Below the pieces are notes generated by a model, which was given only the letters and a program-made list of their open reading frames with translations, was not told the DNA's origin and did not search any database. A DNA stretch of 64,000 nt from Verpa conica (lineage: Eukaryota; Ascomycota; Pezizomycetes; Pezizales; Morchellaceae): positions 1,798,001 to 1,862,000 of the forward strand of contig JAUFSD010000003.1 of assembly GCA_033030425.1 (NCBI GenBank), written 5' to 3'. Made by a program: the position numbers and the translations under genes. Positions 24,533 to 36,604 of the stretch are shown piece after piece (the first letter of the stretch is position 1; each line of letters starts with the position of its first letter).

Positions 24533-25826
24533 TTACCAAAACGTCATCCATTCTGTAGCCTTCTTTTGGAGTATTTTGGCGAATTCCCTCGCGATGACAC
24601 GGCTTGTTTGTTCCGATGGGTGAAGCTCGTCGTACCACAAAAAGGAATCGCGATCATTAGGACGATATGCTGTGCCTATGCAAAACTTAGCTTATGACTT
24701 CTCACGGGGGAAAAAAAAGGAAGGTAAAACATACATGATCCATTCAAATCGCAATGGTCGTTATAGCCAGTTACGTTCAATGGCAGAGTTCCATTAAGGT
24801 AGTTTGCCGGGTTATTGCGAATATCAGTGATCTATCTCAGTCAGTATCCTTTCTCCAATTCAGCTATATAGAAAGCATATCATACCAATCCGTAAGTATC
24901 CATTATCGCAACCTTCGCGCCTTTGAGAGATCCGGTCGAGACCTCAACTGGGACCCGGTACTTGTAGATCTCATTTCCACCCTGCACCAAATCTCTCATT
25001 CTGTTGCTGATAGCAGTCGCGTTTCCACTCCTAGTACTCCAGAACCTATTTGGTCCCTCACTCCCACCTTCACTCAAGGGGGCGTAAAGTGGCGCATGCT
25101 CCAATGGCGCCAAATTCAACAACACGAAGTTTCTCGCTCCATAGTTATAGAGCCTTGACATTGTTTCAATAACGCAGCTCGTGTAATTGGTCAATCCCAC
25201 ATTTGGCAAGCCGCTAATGATAGCATTACCACCAAGGTCGTTGGTTCCAATCCATATCGCGTAAAGAGTCTCGGCGCTAGGTAATTTATTTGCGGTTTTT
25301 GGGAAGTCTGCCAGGAAGGCTGGGAGTTCATAGTCGAGGACCGCAGGGAATAAGTATGCGCCCAGAGACCGTGGGGTCAGATCGTTGGAACAGACGGCAC
25401 CAGAAACGGCGTAATTGTAGAGGGTTACACCAGTATACTTTGAGACGTAGCGGGCCCAAGTTCGGCCACCGGTGGAAGTGGAATTACTCTAAGGCCGCAT
25501 TAGCATAATATCATTAGAGATTGAATGGCGGGGTCAGGTTTGGAGAATTTAAAGTGCTTCTAATGGTAATTCTGGTAAATACTAACTTCTTGTTGAATAT
25601 ATCCGACAGGTGGCGCTGTCCCATTATGGTTGATGAAATAGCCCAATCGACCTTCATCTGTATAACTGTCGCCAAAAACAACCAAGTTCTTGATCTTTCC
25701 CCACGATGCCCCCGAGTCCCGGGCAAACACAGCTGCACCATCTTCCATGTTCAATGGAGTAGCATGCGTAGATGTTGCTAGCAGAAGCGCTGCAATTGTC
25801 GGAAGAGCAGAGATTTGGAATAACAT
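24533..25826 (-). CDS. secreted GDSL/SGNH-family esterase (acetylesterase-like)
   Basis: Four exons, 25826-25587, 25488-24886, 24831-24735 and 24675-24533, give 360 residues. A signal peptide is clear (MLFQISALPTIAALLLATST, cleavage near residue 22). The SGNH blocks are visible: nucleophile motif VFGDSYTDEG (Ser54), a later glycine-bearing TLYNYAVSGAVC, the block III motif IWIGTNDLGG, and the Asp/His pair in SFLWYDELHPSEQ (Asp329, His332). NxT/S sequons are frequent (NGTAPP, NGTLPLNVT, NGSC). The order and spacing resemble carbohydrate-esterase family 16 acetylesterases and related fungal lipases that act on plant cell-wall polysaccharide esters outside the cell; the exact substrate cannot be read from the sequence. 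All introns have GT/AG ends and keep frame. Confidence 0.9.
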
Positions 25827-26195
25827 CGCGGGCAGTCTGTCTCTGAAGAATATAACCAGTAAAAAATTGGCTTGGGGGAACCGAACCTACAACTTCCATT
25901 CCCCCCACCCCCACCCCCCCTTTATATACATGATTTGTATACTCCTGATTGTTGGAATCTTCCTGCACTATACACAGCCCACCGAATCATGCTGCTGTGC
26001 CATAAGTTATAAGACAGGGTTTTTATTCAGCCTAGTGTAAAGAAACCTCGCTTTAGCCACAACCAAGTTTCGGTCAAGCGGAGGCCGGTATCCTTCAACA
26101 CTTCGGCTTTTATTACCGTATAATTAATAGGGCCTGATAGCTTTCTGGGGTATACTAGAGTCTGGTGCTACTAATAGCCTACGGCAATTTAGCTC

Positions 26196-26357
26196 AAGCA
26201 CAGACAGGGATAATGTAGCATACACAAACACTGTCTCAATACCAGAGAAGTAGTAGTTCTACACTGTATAAGTGCTAGTACCAATTATTCTAGAAGAGTC
26301 AGAGTCAGTGACTTCAACATGCTCCAGCACACATGCATGTTATCCCTGTTTGTGCTT
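26196..26357. repeat. inverted repeat with 18-base core arms
   Basis: AAGCACAGACAGGGATAA at 26196-26213 is mirrored by TTATCCCTGTTTGTGCTT at 26340-26357 (17 of 18 paired). Flanking GCCTACGG near 26177 and GCTACGG near 26370 suggest older, longer arms. The 126-base loop has no coding frame. It immediately precedes a second, stronger inverted repeat, so the two may be a compound or nested element. Confidence 0.6.
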
Positions 26358-26403
26358 AAGGCTACGGTACATCTGTGGGAAGAACGGCGGGGATGCATGA
26401 GAA

Positions 26404-26678
26404 GTACTCGCGTCAGGGCTAAAGTATTGGGACACGCTGAAAAGGGAAATACCACAGCCAGATAGATTCACCACGCAATATAAACAGCAATTTCCAGAAT
26501 TGCAATCTGCAAGACAGTATATATTTTTATCTAGACTTAACGAATAGTATTCTAGATCTGTTGCTTGGCCTTAACTCTTTAAACAAGGTGGGGCACAGTA
26601 GTAGCAACAGCGCAATACTAGACGCTCAGACCCGTGCCACCCTGGTATGTCCCAATGCTTTAGCCCTGACGCGAGTAC
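26404..26678. mobile_element. MITE-like element with 31-base terminal inverted repeats
   Basis: GTACTCGCGTCAGGGCTAAA and 11 more bases (26404-26434) are mirrored at 26648-26678 with a single mismatch in 31. The 213-base interior is AT-richer and non-coding. The whole is 275 bases, the usual size of a miniature inverted-repeat transposable element. The near-identity of the arms implies recent movement or strong folding constraint. It lies in the spacer between the esterase gene start (-, 25826) and the end of the transporter gene (-, 26929). Confidence 0.7.
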
Positions 26679-26928
26679 ACGTACAGGTGTTTACTATCAC
26701 GGGTAGAATTGTGATGGTCATGGCCTCAACGGCTCTATTACCATACCAGGTCAGCCTACTATAAAATATAGTGCATGTCCTGGATCAATATATATCACCC
26801 AACGGACCAGGAATTTCGAACGTATTGGGTAGTCAGTTGTTGACAACGGTACCTGGTCATAACATTGAAAGAAATTCGCAACTTTATTTCATTAAGTACA
26901 TGATAAACATCGCTACGAGTCATTGCCC

Positions 26929-28554
26929 TTATAAAACCTCAAAATATTGTCTCCTACCAACTTTCATATCTTGGAGAGCGATAGACTGTGTATTGTCATC
27001 ATCAGGTATAGCTTCTGAGAAATCCGGCTGATCCAATCGCCTTCGTTCTTTCTTTGAGACGCATAGATATAACGGATATGTGATCCCTATAGCCAATAAA
27101 GCGAGTGTAACACTCATCGCGTACCGGGGATTACTTTTTTTGAGCACAGAGTAATATACGGGCGGGAAAATAGCGGCCCCAACAGCAGCCGAGACCTGGT
27201 ATTTTGCAGCCTCTTTAGTGTGTCTCCCAAGACCGCGAATTGCAGAAGCGAAGATGATTGGGAATAAAGATGCCTGTACGTACAACGGTCATGCCAGCAT
27301 TAGTAAAAGAAAGAAAATCACTGGAATAAGAACTCGTATTTACCTCAAAAAACCATATTATTTGGATTACCGCGATTCTGGTACTCATACTTGTATTTAC
27401 TAAGGAAAATATCGTGCTAATAGTACAGCACGTCATCGAAGCAAGTAGAATATATCGTGGCCGCAAAACCAGGGCCGCAAAGCCAGCGGTAAATCTTCCA
27501 GCGATAAATAAGCCATGGCTACTAGTACTTGAATAACTATAAGTCGTAGGGGCTCCTTCCTCAAGGTATGTACCCGAAAATCGAGACATTATTTCCTGGA
27601 CCCCACAATATAGGAACTGAGCCATGATACTCCACGCGAGGCCAGTTACATATTCGCTTTTCCACAGAGAAGCTGAGCCATTCCGTTCCGGGTGGGTAGG
27701 GAAATCAGAATCCCTAAAGAGTACGCAATTAGTATTTTTAAAAAAAACGAAATTAAGTATAACCATAACCAGTTGGGAAACGTACTTTACTTCTGGAATT
27801 GCGGAATAATAAATCGCAATCGCCAACACGAAGACGAAAAACGCGATCCCCAAATACACCCACTGTACATTTCCCAGTGAAGTTTCGCTTTCTACAAATT
27901 CTGGTAGGACTTTCCCAGCAACAACAGGCCCTATAATAGCCCCGATCCCTTGGAACGCTTGTGAAATGTTTAGACGACACTCGCAGTATTTCTGAGGACC
28001 ACACAAAACAATAAAGGGATTTGCTGCAACTTCAAGCCTAGTGTGTTTCTTAGCTGAATACATCCCGTTTGCATAGGTAACTCAAAGGGAGTACATACGT
28101 TGCGAGACCTAGCCCTAAAATTATCATAGAAACGCAAAACCCAGGATAGCTTCTTAATACCGCGGATGGCCAGAAAACCATACACCCACAAGCATTAATA
28201 CAAAGTCCAACTATAAATGTGACCTTAAATCCGTATTTCTTCAAAAGATACCCTGAAAATAAGAGCGGACCGATAAAGTACCCGCTTCACCAAAATTAGC
28301 ATATTGATATCTTCTTTTTCCAAAGACTGTACCAATACCCACGTAAAGTATGCAGCATGAAGTCCAATCGATCTCTCAACTGAGATACCCAACAAACTCT
28401 CAAATCTTTGATTAATCGTGTTAACAAACCCATATGCAAACCCCCAGAGTAAAAACAACACAGTGACTAGGGAAAGCGGTTTTATAGACTCCTTGACTGT
28501 GAGAGCAATAGCAGGCTTTTGTGGCACAAAACTTATGAATTCAGCAGAGCTCAT
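26929..28554 (-). CDS. FucP-type MFS sugar transporter (transporter half, alternative independent start)
   Basis: If translated on its own from the ATG at 28554 (MSSAEFISF), this half gives 454 residues, a normal length for fungal proton/fucose-type permeases. Family marks are KPAIALTVKESIKPLSLVTV, LFLLWGFAYGFVNTINQ, HAAYFTGYFIGPLLFSGYLL, ATLEVAANPFIVLCGPQKY, CRLNISQAFQGIGAIIGPVV and ASLFPIIFASAIRGLGRHTK, with about 12 hydrophobic helices. Substrate is probably a hexose or deoxyhexose by family, unproven. The ATG has no intergenic promoter of its own, because the sequence just upstream encodes the last helices of the rhodopsin-like half in the same frame. This entry overlaps the fused CDS and is the competing model. 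Confidence 0.55.
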
Positions 28555-29857
28555 AGCGGAATCAATATTACTCCCATAAGAGGAAGTTGACCCCGAGACG
28601 CCAATGCAGCTAGGAAAAACTTTGGCAATGAGAGGTTTGATCATTGGCATTGAAGCACAAATAATACCGGCATTAATCTCAACACTACTCCACATAAAAG
28701 AAAGTGCGCCATTCCCTAGTTCCCCATAAAGTGTCAGTTTATTGTAAAATAACAAAGCTTGTTTTTTAGTTTATTACCAGAGTGCACATGCATGTCGATG
28801 TCTAAGATCATCTGAGAAGAAAGGCGCTCTTCCCCCAACGCTTTCTCGAAAAAGTAAATTCTAATAATATTGATGACGGAAGTCCTATTTTTAATTAGCG
28901 ACAGATTATTTAGTGCCCGAAACCACAAAGATAGACCGGGAACTCACAATCCACCAGCGGCAAATACACCAATCAAGATAATCTTCTGCTTCTTTGGTAG
29001 TCGGAGGGATGTTAAGATGGGCATTGGTAGAATTAAGATTGATAAATCTGTAAGGAAATTGACAGGTGCTGACGCGTAAATAAGGGCGTATGTTCCAATA
29101 CACTTGGTCGTTGAAGGAGTGTGGGTTAAAAAAGTATGAGAGAGCTTGAGCCACCAGTTAGTTTGATTCCTTCCGTATTTTATGACTGAAACATCAAAAA
29201 TTACCGGCCTGCACTGAAAAGCGACTAGAAACGCCAAAATAATACCACAAGCATTAACCACAAACAACGTTATCCAGTTTCCCCACTGGACCAGCCTGTA
29301 ATTCTGAGATATGCTGATGTAGAATAATAGTATTGAAGTTTTTGTCGCCATAAGCGCAGGGTGCTATTTCTACTAAGCAATTGTTCCAGATTTAATAGGG
29401 CTATCAGGAGCTTACGTATAGTAGAGTGTAAACGTATTGTGTCTATAAGAGCACCCATTAAATCTTTAGAGCTTGTAAACACACTATATTGGATATTACT
29501 TATGAAACTATTTCCTACCTTTCGTTCTGGAACTGAATTGGCTTCAGACATGTAGCTGCTTCCTAGCCCATAGGTAGTACCTAAATACATGGAGAAAGCG
29601 ATCCCGAAAGAGAATATCTATACAATTCCGAAATTAGCCGCAAAACACCACAAACTCTCGAATCCAATACATAAGTAATATCCACATACCCAAGCAAGCA
29701 AGATCAACCAATCATCGGCACTAATTCTCTTCAAAATGAGCCCTCTCGAGACAAATCGAAGCGTCACTGCAATGAATGAGAGCCCCAAAAAGGACATTAT
29801 AACGGCAACGATCAATGACGCATTCGATTCGTATTGATTAGCCATATTCAATATCAT
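26929..29857 (-). CDS. fused reading frame: PTH11/rhodopsin-like 7-TM protein joined to a FucP-type sugar transporter
   Basis: Eleven exons keep one frame: 29857-29690, 29617-29519, 29442-29416, 29363-29205, 29144-28948, 28884-28778, 28715-28343, 28284-28099, 28037-27786, 27713-27344 and 27273-26929, giving 760 residues. Residues 1 to about 306 are the fungal rhodopsin-fold (integral membrane, PTH11-like) family: LRFVSRGLILKRISADDWLI, SMYLGTTYGLG, LLYHPALMATKTSILLFYIS, FQCRP, CIGTYALIYASAPVNFLTDL, LPMPILTSLRLPKKQK and SFMWSSVEINAGIICASMP. From about residue 307 the frame becomes a MFS transporter of the FucP type. The junction lies inside one exon (28715-28343), with no stop and no room for a terminator plus promoter. 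Either a true chimeric protein, or two formerly adjacent genes whose spacer was deleted. All eleven exons look intact. Confidence 0.7.
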
Positions 29858-32697
29858 GAGGTCGAGGCTTCGTCCTGATCAACATGGAAGGAGCCACGAA
29901 GCTCTGGTTGACCCAAGGGAGATCTGTAGCTTATAAGGGGTTGCGGGGAAGACCAAGCTTTCTGGGGTCCCCTATTCCAGAGGATAGGCTAGCTACCCAG
30001 CAGCGGGTGGGGAATTCCTGTATTATCATTTAAAGCTGCACGGATCTTCATGAGACCGTTTTTTTCCGTTCAGAAACTCGACTTTAGACCCAGTTGATGC
30101 ACAGAATAGCCCATCTCAATGGCTTTCGTCCTAGCCTGTGAAATAACCGAAGACTGGTCCGACAGCATGTTCCAAAAGTTTCTTGGATCCACGTGGAGTC
30201 TGCAGCGTGTTTCTCTAGTACCAAGGGAGAAGCTTGTTGCTGCGTGTGCGTAAAGTGATAGTCTTGTATTACGAAGCCTGAATTTTAGATCCACTTCTAT
30301 GGGATACACTCATAGGGATAGAATCCTCCTTCTCGGAAATTTACAGGAACCAGCTGGGGTATAGCTGGTGGTGGTGGGACAATGCCAATCTTACCCGAGT
30401 GCTTAAACCGGGGAACTCTGCGGTGGTTTGGTTGTTGTACTGCAAAAATTGATCGGCCCCGGATGTGATAGGTGGCCGGTTTGATACAACCAGACTGCTA
30501 GGCCCAATTTGCTACAGCTGCTCAGCCCATGGTCATGGCATCTACCGTCCAAACAGCCCAAAGACACCGACTAGAGGACTTTGTCAGATCCTGAATTAAG
30601 CCCCGGGCTACTTGCCGAGCCTGCACATAGAAACAAGAGAGACAAGGATATCGTCCTAGTTAACCTCTTTTGATGTTTCGCTTAACACGAGTGAACCCAA
30701 CCACCATGTAACCGGGGACGAGAAACCCCGGGATATTCATGGAGAGTTGCGTACATGCCCAATTTCTGTGCATGTAGTGACGGGTAACCCCTGATATATA
30801 AAATTTACTGGCATCTTGTAGCATATAGAAATAAACTCTCATCTCCTTACATGCATTTATCAACTTAAGAGTTCTTACAAAGCGTCGAAGGTTCTGTTTG
30901 AGAATTTTGAGACCTTTTAGTGAGAACACCATGCACACAAATGAGAGAAACCCTTTCCTATATCCGTGCTTTACCTGTAGAACTTTCGGATACTCCGCCA
31001 TCAGAGACAACCTCAGCTTAATTAGAGGGTAAAAAATGTCTTACAGTAGAAAAGCAAACCTAACCCTAAATTTCATGGGATGATTATTGAGTCATGGGTT
31101 AGCGCCAAGAAAACGCGAGGTGCAGGTCGGGGTATTAGAAAGGGCATGGGAAAGGTTTCCTCTACAAACGGGCTATATAAAAGGGTGGATGTCTAAAACC
31201 CGGTGATCTATGGGGAGTATCGGGAATGGAGTATAGATGTGTGAACACGTGTCTGTATAACTTCTTAAGACATAGCTACGCGTCGACTCACGTAGAGACT
31301 ATAACGCACATCTTTGATCCCTATAGTACTCGAATATGATGCTTTTTCGCTAAGGAAAGGGTATCGTGAGTGAGAGAAATTCAACTTATAGGATTCGAAT
31401 CAATCACCAAGTCAATCAATCAAATAGGGCACTCCATGAGATTTACGGTACAGAAACAAAAACAAAAACCATCTATAAATAATATGTCATATAACGCAAG
31501 AGAGATGATCCAGATTGTCTTACGGGTATAACACCGGGCTAGCTATATGGGCTTCCGAACCCTTTTCCGGCATGTTGCTACACAAAATTTATTTCAAACC
31601 CTAGAAGCATTGGCTTACACATTAACATTGCGTGGCTACAGTCTCAAATCCGGGAGGGCATCACGCAAGGTAGCGAATTATTGACTGAGACGGCCGGAGA
31701 GTTCAAAACCCGGTACTTGCAACTGGCACTGGTAGATATATCGCATCGGCCCCTAATCACATGCTTTCAGATACAGGAAATAGCCGGGTACTTCCTACAT
31801 CAGGAGATGCTACTCGTGTCTGTGGTTACAGACCTTTAAAGAAGGCAAGTAGGTATACTTGCTATATGTACAAAGATGTATATTCTACATTCTTATTATA
31901 CCGGCCGGTTTTGTACTGGAAGTTTGTTCAAACTGGTAACAATGGTTGGTGAACTATTCCCAACCTGGGAGTACTTCAAGATACTAATTGCTTTTTGTAG
32001 TTCCCATCCCATCTTCCTACGAGGTGGTAACCCAGTATACGCATCCAGGATACCTACATATTAGTACTACATGTATTGAAGCAAAGCACTAGCGTTTCAG
32101 CACTCTCCCTCAGTTGAAAATTCAGTAATCCGTATATAACTTTATCAGCTGTAGTGAGCTCATCTCTTGTCTTCTAAGCTCCCTAAACAAGATTATAAGC
32201 GAAAGATCCTAACCGCCTAGGCTAACCTAATCACTATCTTATCTGATTATTAGATTAGCCTATACAACTATAGCTAGGAAGGTACCATTCCCACCTTTAA
32301 TTAGCAGCATTAACAAGTACACCGAAAGAGCTGCGCAATCTTGCTATCTCTAGAGACTCCCATGGTTAAAGAGGGTTATACCTGTTAAGATCTACAGAGA
32401 GGCTGCTCTCACCTCAGCTATTTACCCCGCACGATACATCCAGCCGCTGTTGCACTACCTATAGATAGAGGATAAACAGGTGAGGGATTTTTGATAAAAA
32501 GGAATTGGAGTAGCACCTGCCCACCTTGATTCCTTCGGGGTGGCCTCCGTAAATGGGGCACAGGAGCTGTTCAACAAAGATAAATACTAGAGCAGTAAAC
32601 TACACTTCTCCGACATTCAGCGTGCACCCGGTTTAACATTTAACTTTAATTACAAGCGAATTATCGAAAACCTGGTAAACAGAGCAATTACCTAAAA
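29858..32697. other. gene-poor stretch
   Basis: Minus-strand frames at 30070-30309 and 30660-31001 are open for 80 and about 115 codons. The first (SLYAHAATSFSLGTRETRCR and following) has a protein-like composition but no recognised family and no start context; the second looks random. A TATATAAAAGG sequence near 31174-31184 is not followed by a usable gene. The remaining 1.5 kb is AT-rich and featureless. Confidence 0.45.
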
Positions 32698-35600
32698 ATG
32701 GGGTACAAATCACTTATTAGAAGGGTAAAACGGCCGTTTACGACACGACCCACCTTCATGGTAATGCATTGTACGACCCTGAAAGTTTTAATCTGGGGAG
32801 TGTCGGGCTACGCTAATATCCCTAGATCTTTACCTGGGATTCTTTATACTTGCCGGGTCGATCTTAATCTATGTTCCAGGGGGCGTACCGTTTGTTGATG
32901 CGATATTCTTTGCTTCGTATGTACCCACGAAATCGGATTAGACCCTTCTTCCCGTGATGTGTTTCTTTTCTTATCCTGGTAGTGAGGGGAAGATATTCTA
33001 ACCTTGCTCTTTTGCAGTGGGGCTGCAACGCAGTCAGGTCTTAACACGTAAGTTTACATTCTATAATGTTTCTATGAGTTTGGTAGAATGTCTCGGACGG
33101 GCTTAATTGAGACCTCCTGTTCTTGAGCTATTTGAGGACTTATGATGCCCCTGCAAAAATAAGACGGCTAGATTTTCATGCCAAGGAACCTTTAAAAAAA
33201 TCTTTGAAACCTTACATTAGAATATTTTGGAGATGATGAAGTTAACTCAGATAATAAAGCATCGACCTAAACAAAGTCAATACGTATCAGCAGATTATAA
33301 CATACTTCTTGCCATTTGTAACGACACCAATATTTATCCATACGATTCTTGTGTTTGTTAGAATCCACTGGTTCGAAAAGCGTTTCAAGCACATTGGTAC
33401 CTAGTTTTTATCTTGTGAAAAGTACTTATCGGTGATAGAATAGTTAACTAACTAGAGGCCTAAATAGTCCTAGAGGCTAAGGAGAACCGGGAGCTCCGTC
33501 GGACAACTTCCTTAGCACGGCGATCAAGAGAAACAGTACACCTTAGTGAGAACGCTGTCGAACGTGGAATAGGTTTGCTCCATTTGCATTTATGCTTGTA
33601 GATTAGCATGATCTGATATCTTACCACTTTATCTTAATTCAGCTCGCCCAGGGCTTCCGAGTGATACCGGTGTTCCCCCATCTAAGCCTGTCCAAGTGAC
33701 TGAGACACCTCCTGCGGTAGTCCCGAAACCTGACACCAAGTTAGTTCAATAAGCTCCCACTAACTACAGAGTAAAGTTTGTCTAACGTTGAATTGTTGGC
33801 GACCTTAGCACTATAAGCACAGCCTTGAATGTATCTGATAGTCCAGAGTCAGTAGCAGCAGGTCGTATCGTATGGAATGTACCCACCTCCCCTAGAACAG
33901 AGAGCGGGGTCGAGGAGAAAAAGGGTAAGTAATCATACCCGTCTTCCCGAGAGTCAAACTAACCTTGAAGCAGATATAGAAAGGCCGATTAACTTCGAAC
34001 CATCACGACTAAGCAGAACCTCACTTGATACAGTTGAGGATGACCTTGCTATTTCTCGCATAGATAGCCGAAGATCTAGGCCACGGTCTAGGTCAAAAAT
34101 AGGAGGTCGGGATAACTCAGTTCCGAGGCCACGATCCCGCCGCGGGCGTTCAAGATCTGCATCACCAATGCAAGCTCCATATCTTTCGTACACACCTAGT
34201 GTCGGCAGAAATTCGCAATTCTATGACCTTACTGACGACCAACGTAATGAGCTTGGAGGCATCGAATACCGATCATTGAAAACACTCTCGTGGATTTTAG
34301 TCGGTGAGGCCTCAGATGCGATGTTCACTTATGTTCTGATGTTAACTGGTATTTTAAGGCTACTACGTACTTATCCATATCCTTGGGATTATCATTCTTG
34401 TGCCATGGATCCTACGGAGTCAAAAATACGGTGACCTTGTCAAAGATCTTGCAGTGAATAGAGTGTGGTGGTATTTTCTACCCTAGCCTTGATTTCTATG
34501 TAAAATACCTATTTGGGATACTAAACTTGAGAAACTCTAGGGGAATATACACGGCGATGACATGTTTCAACGACGTTGGTAAGTTTTCAGCTTAGACTTC
34601 CTGGGAAACCCAGAGAAGGAGGTCACTAACATAAGCTTAGGATTCACTCTTACACCTGATTCCTTTATTTCTTTCCAGAAAGCAGCGTTTGTACTAGTCT
34701 TCTGTGCTCTCCTCATTGTAGCCGGGTAGGTAGAAAATAGCCTAAAACAAACCATTCCAATGAGCTAACCACCTTGTGCCGTTTAGAAATACGGGGTTTC
34801 CTTTATTTCTTAGATTCGTTATCTGGGTTATGTTCGTTCTCTGTCCAGAGAAATACGTCGACAAAAAGGATGTGAGTATCATAAGAGAGTAAGTGGTGAA
34901 TATAGCTGATGCTTGATGTATAGGAGTTGAATTTCCTCCTTGATCACCCTCGCCGGTGCTTCACATTACTGTTCCCGAGTCGAGTAAGTCTTGTACAACC
35001 ATATGACCAGCCAAGAGTTTAGAAAAGCTGACTTTTTTATTACCTCCACTAGCCTACTTGGTGGCTTTTCTGGATATTAGTAGTAAGCTTTCCTATCTGC
35101 TTATTTATTTTTATATCTGTTTCGAGGACTGACAATTATAGATCCTAAATCTTGCTGATGTTATCCTCTTTCTTGTCCTTGATGTAAGACCCTTATATCT
35201 CCAATACAGGCCAGCCAATACTCACCACAAACCACATCTAGTACCAAACGCCCGTCGTCAAGTCCATCTCTGTCGGCTTCCGAATAGTCAACGCATTCTT
35301 CCAAGCAGTCTCCACAAGAACTTCTGGCACAGCCTCAGTCCCACTCGGAGAGCTCCATCCGGGAATCCAATGCAGCTATCTCGGTACTTCACCCACTCCC
35401 CATACAAAACCTAATTACACCACACCTAACACTTTATTTTGACAGTAATGATGTATATCTCCGTCCTCCCACTCGCCATCAGCATCCGGAGAACAAACGT
35501 CTACGAAGAGCGTTCACTCGGAATCTATGCTGACACTAGGGCGCCAGAAGCAAAAGACGGAGATGAGGGGAAATACATCATGGCTCACGTTAGACGACAG

Positions 35601-36259
35601 CTCGAGTTTGACTTGTGGTATGTCTTTTTGGGATTATTCCTGATCTGTGTTGCTGAGGGTAGTCGCATTGCGGATGCGAACGATTATGTATAGTCCCCTC
35701 CTCTATCTACCCTGAGACATCTTCTACCCTACTGACTTTGGTGGGGAAGGCTTTTACAGCATTTAGTGTATTCTTTGAAGTTGTTAGTGCATAGTAGGTT
35801 TATCGTTCAGTGCTATATCTGATATCATGCTTATTATCTTCCAGCGGAACTGTTGGTCTCAGCTTAGGTACTTGATCCCTACCCTAGAGCCCAAGAACAC
35901 CAAGTTGACTCTATTCATAGGATATCCCGGTCTCAACTGCTCACTTTCTGGCACATTCACCACATTCAGTAAGCTAGTTATCATCGCCATGGAAGTACGT
36001 TTTTGTGAACCCCTACTCAGAGCAATCCATTAACACAAGATAGATCAGAGGTCGCCACAGAGGACTTCCGTACGATATTGATAGAGCTGTAAGTTCTTGT
36101 TATTTTGTAAAAGAAGATATACCCAGCATTGCTGATGTTCCTCTGCTTTAGGTCTTGCTTCCTAGTGTCACTACGCCAGATTCGACTTTTGCACCTGATG
36201 GGACACGCTTACCTATAATAGCAGCTCCCAAGCAGAACGTTACAGTATCAGAAGAATGA
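32698..36259 (+). CDS. TRK1: high-affinity potassium transporter, TRK/HKT family
   Basis: Plasma-membrane K+ uptake protein built from four M-P-M units. Exons traced: 32698-32770, 32826-32916, 33018-33047, 33260-33396, 33474-33572, 33643-33739, about 33853-34303, 34359-34470, 34541-34578, 34641-34725, 34787-34871, 34924-34983, 35053-35082, 35142-35183, 35242-35383, 35446-35687, 35750-35793, 35845-35867, 35921-35994, 36044-36088 and 36152-36259. Selectivity regions are visible: FFASGAATQSGLNTIDLN, FNDVGFTLTPDSFISF with AGNTGFPLFLRFVIW, VSTRTSGTASVPLGELHPG and YGTVGLSLGYPG. The hallmark LTDDQRNELGGIEYRSLKTL and IRGRHRGLPYDIDRAV are present. The cytoplasmic loop between the first and second units carries an Arg/Ser-rich stretch and is where the exon 6/7 junction is unresolved (possibly a tiny extra exon near 33770). 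No disabling stop seen. Confidence 0.9.
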
Positions 36260-36604
36260 GGGCAGAAAATAAATTGATTTTTTGTAGTATCAAGGGTTTT
36301 TTTGTCTGTTCTTATTAATTTGATAAATAATATACTATAACACAATCTCTTGTCTCAACCACTAGGCCAATGTATACCCTTGGTCTGCAGGTATATACAA
36401 AGGCCACCTTAATATCAGGCTCACCACAGCAGCGAATAGGTTTTCTCTGAGACGACTAACCCAACAGTATTATTTGTATGTCTATGCTTGGTATATATGC
36501 AACAAAACCCAATTTCCGCTAAACCCATATGAACCCAATTATACTTGACGAAATGAAATATAACCCCTATACACCCACACACACACACACACACACACAG
36601 GCAC
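36260..36604. other. convergent spacer with CA microsatellite
   Basis: Separates the 3' ends of the potassium transporter (+) and the BTB gene (-). A CA run occupies about 36575-36599, directly against the BTB stop codon, so it forms the start of that gene's 3' untranslated region. Confidence 0.7.

Noticed and set aside
31621..31725. Possible tRNA suggested by a GTTCAAAACCC-like B box
   Set aside because: No A box at the right spacing and no acceptor-stem pairing.
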